This document shows, piece after piece, positions 5,369 to 9,213 of a stretch of DNA of 9,213 nucleotides (position 1 is the stretch's first letter; each line of letters begins with the position of its first letter). The stretch comes from an uncultured Actinomyces sp. (GTDB taxonomy: Bacteria; Actinomycetota; Actinomycetes; Actinomycetales; Actinomycetaceae): contig USPB01000076.1 in the NCBI GenBank assembly GCA_900556405.1, positions 1-9,213 of the forward strand. Reading direction: 5' to 3'. The notes below the pieces were generated by a model, which was not told where the DNA came from, made no database searches, and saw only the letters and a program-made list of their open reading frames with translations. The translations under genes and the position numbers were made by a program.

Positions 5369-6075
5369 TGCGGCTCCCGCATGATGTAGCCAGCGCCGCG
5401 CACCGTGCGGATGAGGGCCGGGCGATCCGCGTCGATCTTCTTACGGAGGTAGGAGATGTACAGCTCGACAACGTTCACCTGGCCACCGAAATCGTAGCTC
5501 CAGACAGCATCCAGAATCTTCTGCTTCGACAGCACGATTCCAACGTTTTCCATGAGATACCGGAGCAATTCGAACTCAGTGTTCGTTAACGTGATTTCTT
5601 CCCCGCCACGACGCACATCGTGGGAATTCACATCGAGGGTCAGATCCGCAACCTGCAACACAGTCGACGCCGCCTGCTGGGTGCGTCCCGCGCGGCGCAG
5701 CAGCGCCTCCACGCGGGCCGCCACCTCGTCCAGATCGAAAGGCTTGGTCACGTAATCGTCCGCACCCGCGCGCAAGCCCTGCACTCGATCCGCGACCGCG
5801 TCGCGTGCGGTGAGGAACAGGACCGGCAGCTCCGGGTCGCGAGCACGCAGGCGCTCCAGCGTCTCCAGGCCATCCATGCGCGGCATCTGCACGTCGAGGA
5901 TCACGACGTCCGGGTGGAAGCTCGACGCCTTCGCCAGCGCATCCAACCCATCCTTCGCCGTAGCCGTCTCCCAACCCTCATGACGCAGCGCCTGCGACAG
6001 CAAGTCCGCCAGCATCGCCTCATCGTCAACAACCAGCACTCGGGGCGCGCCTGAACTCGCCTGGGTCGCCATCAT
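5365..6075 (-). CDS. OmpR/PhoB-family response regulator (PhoP-like)
   Basis: A 236-residue DNA-binding regulator, phosphorylated by the kinase encoded next to it. The receiver domain (about 12-130) has the acidic pair Asp17/Asp18, phospho-acceptor Asp61 (VVILDVQMPRMDG), Thr89 and Lys111 (VTKPF). The winged-helix domain (about 138-233) includes NVVELYISYLRKKI (201-214) as recognition helix and ends in GAGYIMREPQ. The C-terminal half, especially VLSKQKILDAVWSYDFGG (181-198), is very like M. tuberculosis PhoP. Two adjacent ATG codons (6075 and 6072) follow GAGGAGG (6078-6084). The second has better spacing from GGAGG, so the protein may start one residue later. A PhoP-type direct repeat lies in its promoter region. 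Family certain; the orthologous name is not. Confidence 0.95.
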   Translation of the reverse strand: MMATQASSGAPRVLVVDDEAMLADLLSQALRHEGWETATAKDGLDALAKASSFHPDVVILDVQMPRMDGLETLERLRARDPELPVLFLTARDAVADRVQGLRAGADDYVTKPFDLDEVAARVEALLRRAGRTQQAASTVLQVADLTLDVNSHDVRRGGEEITLTNTEFELLRYLMENVGIVLSKQKILDAVWSYDFGGQVNVVELYISYLRKKIDADRPALIRTVRGAGYIMREPQ

Positions 6076-6100
6076 GGCCTCCTCACGTGAAGCAGCGGTG

Positions 6101-6129
6101 TCCTTACGATTGTGTCACACGTGCGTCAC
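6101..6129 (-). promoter_or_regulatory. Promoter of the regulator/kinase operon with a PhoP-type box
   Basis: On the minus strand GTGACG (6124-6129) and TAAGGA (6101-6106) are separated by 17 bp, giving a plausible -35/-10 pair with a start near 6094, about 20 nt before the coding start. Overlapping the -35 is a 7-4-7 direct repeat with an 11-bp period: GTGTCAC (6112-6118), ACGT, GCGTCAC (6123-6129) on the plus strand. OmpR/PhoB-family regulators bind such 11-bp-period direct repeats. In the register TCAC-N7-TCAC it resembles the M. tuberculosis PhoP site (TCACAGC-N4-TCACAGC). This suggests autoregulation. Confidence 0.5.
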
Positions 6130-6258
6130 GGACAGCGGGACGCGCGGCCCACGAGGCGACAAACGCCGCAGGTCGCAGCCGCAGAGGGCACCGGCACAGA
6201 CGCGCACCCACCCGCGCGACCACAACACGCGTCAGCACCCGCCCGCGCGCCGAGAGCG

Positions 6259-6277
6259 CGAGGCAACCCCGGCCTCG
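6259..6277 (-). terminator. Small hairpin downstream of recR
   Basis: CGAGGC (6259-6264) pairs with GCCTCG (6272-6277), with a 7-nt loop. It lies 12 nt after the recR stop. There is no T-run, so it is at best a weak or factor-assisted terminator. The remaining gap up to the regulator's promoter (6130-6258) is GC-rich and shows no gene. Confidence 0.3.
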
Positions 6278-6288
6278 TCGGTGACGGC

Positions 6289-6882
6289 TCAGAGGCGGCG
6301 GCGCCCCTCGAGCGCGCGCCCCAGCGTCACCGAGTCCGCGTACTCCAGGTCGCCGCCCATGGGCAGACCCATCGCCAGGCGCGAGGTCTCAACCCCCATC
6401 GTGGAGAGCATGCGCGCGAGGTAGGCGGCCGTCGCCTCGCCCTCGACGTTCGGGTTGGTCGCCAGGATGACCTCGGTGACCGTCCCGTCGGCCAGGCGGC
6501 TCATGAGCGAGGCGATGTTCAGCTGGTCGGGTCCCACCCCGTGAATCGGGTCGATGACGCCGCCGAGGACGTGGTAGCGCCCGCGGAACACGCGCGCGCC
6601 CTCGATCGCCTGAATGTCCTTGGGCTCCTGGACGACACAGATCGCGCTGGGATCGCGGCGTACGTCGCGGCAGATGGAGCACTCGTCCTCTTCCGTGAGG
6701 TTGCCGCAGATGTCGCAGTGGCGCACGCGCCCGCGCACAGCGTTGATCGCGTCGACGAGGCGTGCGACGTCCTCGGGCTCCGCGTCCAAGACGTGCATGG
6801 CCATGCGCTGCGCGGACTTCGGGCCGATGCCGGGCAGCTGCCCAAACTGATCGATGAGGTCGGCCAGGGCGCCGTCGTACAT
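6289..6882 (-). CDS. recR: Recombination mediator protein RecR
   Basis: RecR works with RecO (and RecF) to load RecA on gapped single-stranded DNA. The 197-residue length is typical. A helix-hairpin-helix lies near residues 10-30 (LPGIGPKSAQRMA). A four-cysteine zinc site is formed by Cys56, Cys59, Cys68 and Cys71 (CDICG...CSIC). The Toprim domain includes ICVVQEPKD (81-89), NPNVEGEATA (143-152) and GGDLEYAD (176-183). The ATG start is preceded by GAGGGAGG (6891-6898) inside the end of dnaX, and only 1 nt separates the dnaX TGA from the ATG, so translation is coupled. The YbaB/EbfC gene that often lies between dnaX and recR is absent. Identification is secure. Confidence 0.97.
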   Translation of the reverse strand: MYDGALADLIDQFGQLPGIGPKSAQRMAMHVLDAEPEDVARLVDAINAVRGRVRHCDICGNLTEEDECSICRDVRRDPSAICVVQEPKDIQAIEGARVFRGRYHVLGGVIDPIHGVGPDQLNIASLMSRLADGTVTEVILATNPNVEGEATAAYLARMLSTMGVETSRLAMGLPMGGDLEYADSVTLGRALEGRRRL

Positions 6883-6883
6883 G

Positions 6884-9213
6884 TCAGTATCCTCCCTCGG
6901 TCATCTTCTCTTCGATGACTCGTCCGCCGAGGATCTCCAGGACAGCTGCCAGGCCGATCGTCTGCGAGTTTTCAATGTTTTCGTCGTCAATGCTGGCGCT
7001 GTCGTCGTCGGCCGCGTGGGTGCGGGTCGAGGCGACGGCGGCCTCGCGCTGAGCCTTCTCGCGCAGGGCGGCCTCGGCGGCGGCGCGACCGGTCAGCGGC
7101 GCGTCGGACGCTTGTGCGGCGTCGCGCTGGGGTTGCGAGTTGCCGAATCCGGGCGCGGAATCCGGGGCATACGTGGGCTCGGGGGCCGCCGCCAGCCAGG
7201 CGGGGGCCTGCGCGGGGGCGCTCGGCGCCGCGCCGATCGATGCCGTGTCAGCGGGGGCTGCCGGTTCTGGCGGGGTCCACGAGTCGGCGCCGTCGTCGAA
7301 GTTGACGGACGCTCCCCCGGGGATGACGACCGGGTCGCCCCACCCCGTCGGGGTCGACGGCGTGTGCGCGGCGGGCGCGATGGGGGCATCGTCAAAGACG
7401 GGGGACGTGGCCGGGGCGGGCTCAGGCTGCGGGGTTTTCTGCGTGCTCTCCTCGCCCGGCTCGGGGTCACCCGGGTAGCGGAAGACCGTGAACGAGTGCT
7501 TGCGCGGGGCCGCCTCGCCGTTTGGGGACGAGGCCGAGGCCCCCTCGGGCGCGTCGGTGGAGGCGGCGGCGAGGGCGCGGGCCGCCCGCTCGGGCAGCGC
7601 GGGGCGCTCGGCGCCGGGCTGCGGATCAGGTGCCTGAGGGGCCGGTGCCGGCGTGGGAGCGACGGGCTCGCGTCGGATCGGCGTCACCGTCGCGGGCTCG
7701 GGCCAGCCGGCGTCCTCGGGTTCAGGTTCGGGAGCCGGTTCGGGTGCGCGCGCAGGCTCCGGCCACCCGGCGTCCTCGGGAGCGGGTTCGAGAGCCGGTT
7801 CGGGTGCGCGCGCAGGCTCCGGCCAGCCGGCGTCAACCGGCTCGGCAGCGGGCGCGGGGGCCGCCTGCGCCGCGGGTTCCTGGTCAGCGCGCGCGGGCGC
7901 CTGCTGGGCAGGTGCGGCCTCGGGCCACGGCTCGGGTTCGGGTGCCGCCTGCGCGGCGGCCTCATCAAAAGGGGGCGGCTCCGAGACCCAGCCTCCGGGC
8001 TGGGACGGGCGCTGGGAGGCGCCGGAGTGCGAGGCCTGCGCCGACGGGCCGGTCGTGGCCGGGCCGCCCGAGGCCTGCCCGACCTGCGCGGACACGCTGA
8101 CGCTCAGGCCGGTGACCTCGTTGATGGCCTTTTCGACGTCGGCCGCACGGGGGCCGCGCGAGAAAGCGTTGACCATGGCCTCGACCGGGAAGAGGAGAAC
8201 CACGTGGGAGCCATCGACGGCTCCCAGCTGCGCGTTGCCACCGACCATCGACCAGGTGACGCGGCTGATGGAGGACAGGCGCTCGACGACCTCGTTCCAG
8301 CGACCGCGCAGCATATCGGCGTCACGGCCGGAGGTGGGTGCCTCGGCGCGAGCGTTAGCACCCGAACGCCCCGGCGCAGCAGATTCGGGGCGCTGCTGAG
8401 CAAAGGCGGCGGCACGAGGCTCAGCCTGCACAGGCGCCGTCTGGCGAGCGGGAGCCTCGGCGCGGCTCTGCTCAGCCTCGCGGCGGGGTTCGGCCTGCGC
8501 GTGCCCCTGCGTGGCATCGACGCGGGGCTGCTCGACTGCCTCGCGGTACGCGGCCTCCTGCGGCGCTGCCTGCGCGGGTGCGGAAGCCTGTGCAGGAGCG
8601 GAAGCCTGCACGGGAACGGCGCCCGGCTCCGGTGCCGGCTTCTGCGCGGCGGGCTTCTGAGCGGACCAGTCGGGACCGCTCCCCCACGCGGGCATGCCCT
8701 GCGGGGCCTGGGTGGGAGACGACGTGGGCGCAGCGGGGGACGAGGCCTCGGCGCGCTCCTGCTTCTTACGAGCCAGGGCCTCGCGAGCCTCGCGGGCACC
8801 GAAACGGCCCGAGGAGGCCTCGGACGAAGCGGAGGACAACTCGCGCGGCGCTCCCCCACCGGTCATGCCGACCGTGCCCTGGACGGGTGCCTGGGCGGGC
8901 GCGGGGGCGGGCACGAGGATGCGGCCGACGAGGAGCTCAAGCTGGAGGCGAGGCGACGTCGCACCCGTCATGGCGCGCAGGGCCTCGTCGGTCAGGTCGG
9001 CGGCGCGGGACAGGCCGTGCGGACCCCAGTTCTGCGCCTGACGCTGCATGCGCTCGAACTGGTCCTGCGGGGTGTCGGCCAGGACGTCGCGCGCGCCGTC
9101 GCCCGCCACCGCGATGATGAGGAGGTCGCGCAAGCGCTGGAGGAGGTCCTCGACGAATCGGCGCGGGTCGTGGCCGGACTCGACCATGCGCTCGACGACG
9201 CGGAAGGCCGCGG
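6884..9213 (-). CDS. dnaX: DNA polymerase III tau/gamma subunit, C-terminal part (5' end beyond window)
   Basis: The frame is open to the window edge, so the ATPase domains are missing. The visible N-terminal part (9213 to about 8903) is DnaX domain III, the clamp-loader oligomerisation collar: AFRVVERMVESGHDPRRF, then LTDEALRAM and LQLELLVGRIL. A long Ala/Pro/Gln-rich linker follows (about 8902-8324). A small folded domain (about 8323-8078, containing LRGRWNEVVERL, SRVTWSMVGGNAQLG and VVLLFPVEAM) resembles the tau C-terminal domain of Streptomyces DnaX. A second Pro/Ala/Glu-rich linker (about 8077-7100) includes a 60-bp tandem duplication. The end carries a helical basic segment and then IGLAAVLEILGGRVIEE near the C-terminus. 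No slippery heptamer for a gamma frameshift is seen in the visible part. recR follows after 1 nt. Confidence 0.93.
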   Translation of the reverse strand, partial: AAFRVVERMVESGHDPRRFVEDLLQRLRDLLIIAVAGDGARDVLADTPQDQFERMQRQAQNWGPHGLSRAADLTDEALRAMTGATSPRLQLELLVGRILVPAPAPAQAPVQGTVGMTGGGAPRELSSASSEASSGRFGAREAREALARKKQERAEASSPAAPTSSPTQAPQGMPAWGSGPDWSAQKPAAQKPAPEPGAVPVQASAPAQASAPAQAAPQEAAYREAVEQPRVDATQGHAQAEPRREAEQSRAEAPARQTAPVQAEPRAAAFAQQRPESAAPGRSGANARAEAPTSGRDADMLRGRWNEVVERLSSISRVTWSMVGGNAQLGAVDGSHVVLLFPVEAMVNAFSRGPRAADVEKAINEVTGLSVSVSAQVGQASGGPATTGPSAQASHSGASQRPSQPGGWVSEPPPFDEAAAQAAPEPEPWPEAAPAQQAPARADQEPAAQAAPAPAAEPVDAGWPEPARAPEPALEPAPEDAGWPEPARAPEPAPEPEPEDAGWPEPATVTPIRREPVAPTPAPAPQAPDPQPGAERPALPERAARALAAASTDAPEGASASSPNGEAAPRKHSFTVFRYPGDPEPGEESTQKTPQPEPAPATSPVFDDAPIAPAAHTPSTPTGWGDPVVIPGGASVNFDDGADSWTPPEPAAPADTASIGAAPSAPAQAPAWLAAAPEPTYAPDSAPGFGNSQPQRDAAQASDAPLTGRAAAEAALREKAQREAAVASTRTHAADDDSASIDDENIENSQTIGLAAVLEILGGRVIEEKMTEGGY
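7701..7834 (-). repeat. 60-bp tandem duplication inside dnaX
   Basis: Positions 7701-7760 and 7761-7820 differ at 5 of 60 bases, and a third partial copy (7821-7834) matches the first exactly. The period of 60 bp keeps the frame and encodes a 20-residue unit beginning GWPEPARAPEPA in the Pro-rich linker of DnaX. The near-identity points to a recent slippage-type expansion. Confidence 0.9.

Noticed and set aside
6884..9213. Programmed frameshift site making the gamma form of DnaX
   Set aside because: No A-rich slippery heptamer was found after domain III. The only adjacent Lys codons (AAG AAG near 8765) do not form one.

Overview
The window is high-GC DNA whose proteins are typical of Actinobacteria. 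The gene set, the DnaX tail architecture and the PhoP-like regulator suggest a member of the Actinomycetaceae (Actinomyces/Schaalia type). That family-level placement is inference; no search could be run.

Layout. All six protein genes lie on the minus strand and are transcribed right to left. From the right edge: the 3' part of dnaX (DNA polymerase III tau/gamma), then recR after a 1-nt gap, a 210-bp gap carrying a promoter, an OmpR/PhoP-type response regulator whose stop overlaps the start of its sensor kinase by 4 nt, a 223-bp gap, lysC (aspartokinase, with a probable internal start for a separate beta subunit), a 143-bp gap, and asd (aspartate-semialdehyde dehydrogenase), which ends at a GC-rich hairpin. 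dnaX, recR, ask and asd also lie in the same part of the chromosome, in this order, in mycobacteria, so this is a core chromosomal block. Here a two-component system sits inside it.

The left end (1-1078) has no convincing protein gene. It begins on the plus strand with the last 20 nt of a tRNA (probably tRNA-Arg) and its terminator. Three repeat structures follow. The first is an array of six 23-bp units at exactly 42-bp spacing, four in one orientation and two in the other, with a turn-around near position 310. The second is a long inverted repeat at 666-790. The third is a concentric GC-rich foldback at 829-1012. The 42-bp phased array is the most unusual item in the window.

How the genes work together. 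DnaX and RecR serve replication and recombinational repair and are translationally coupled. The regulator/kinase pair is a coupled operon with a 7-4-7 direct repeat over its promoter, suggesting autoregulation. LysC and Asd catalyse the first two steps of the aspartate pathway (lysine, threonine, methionine, diaminopimelate).
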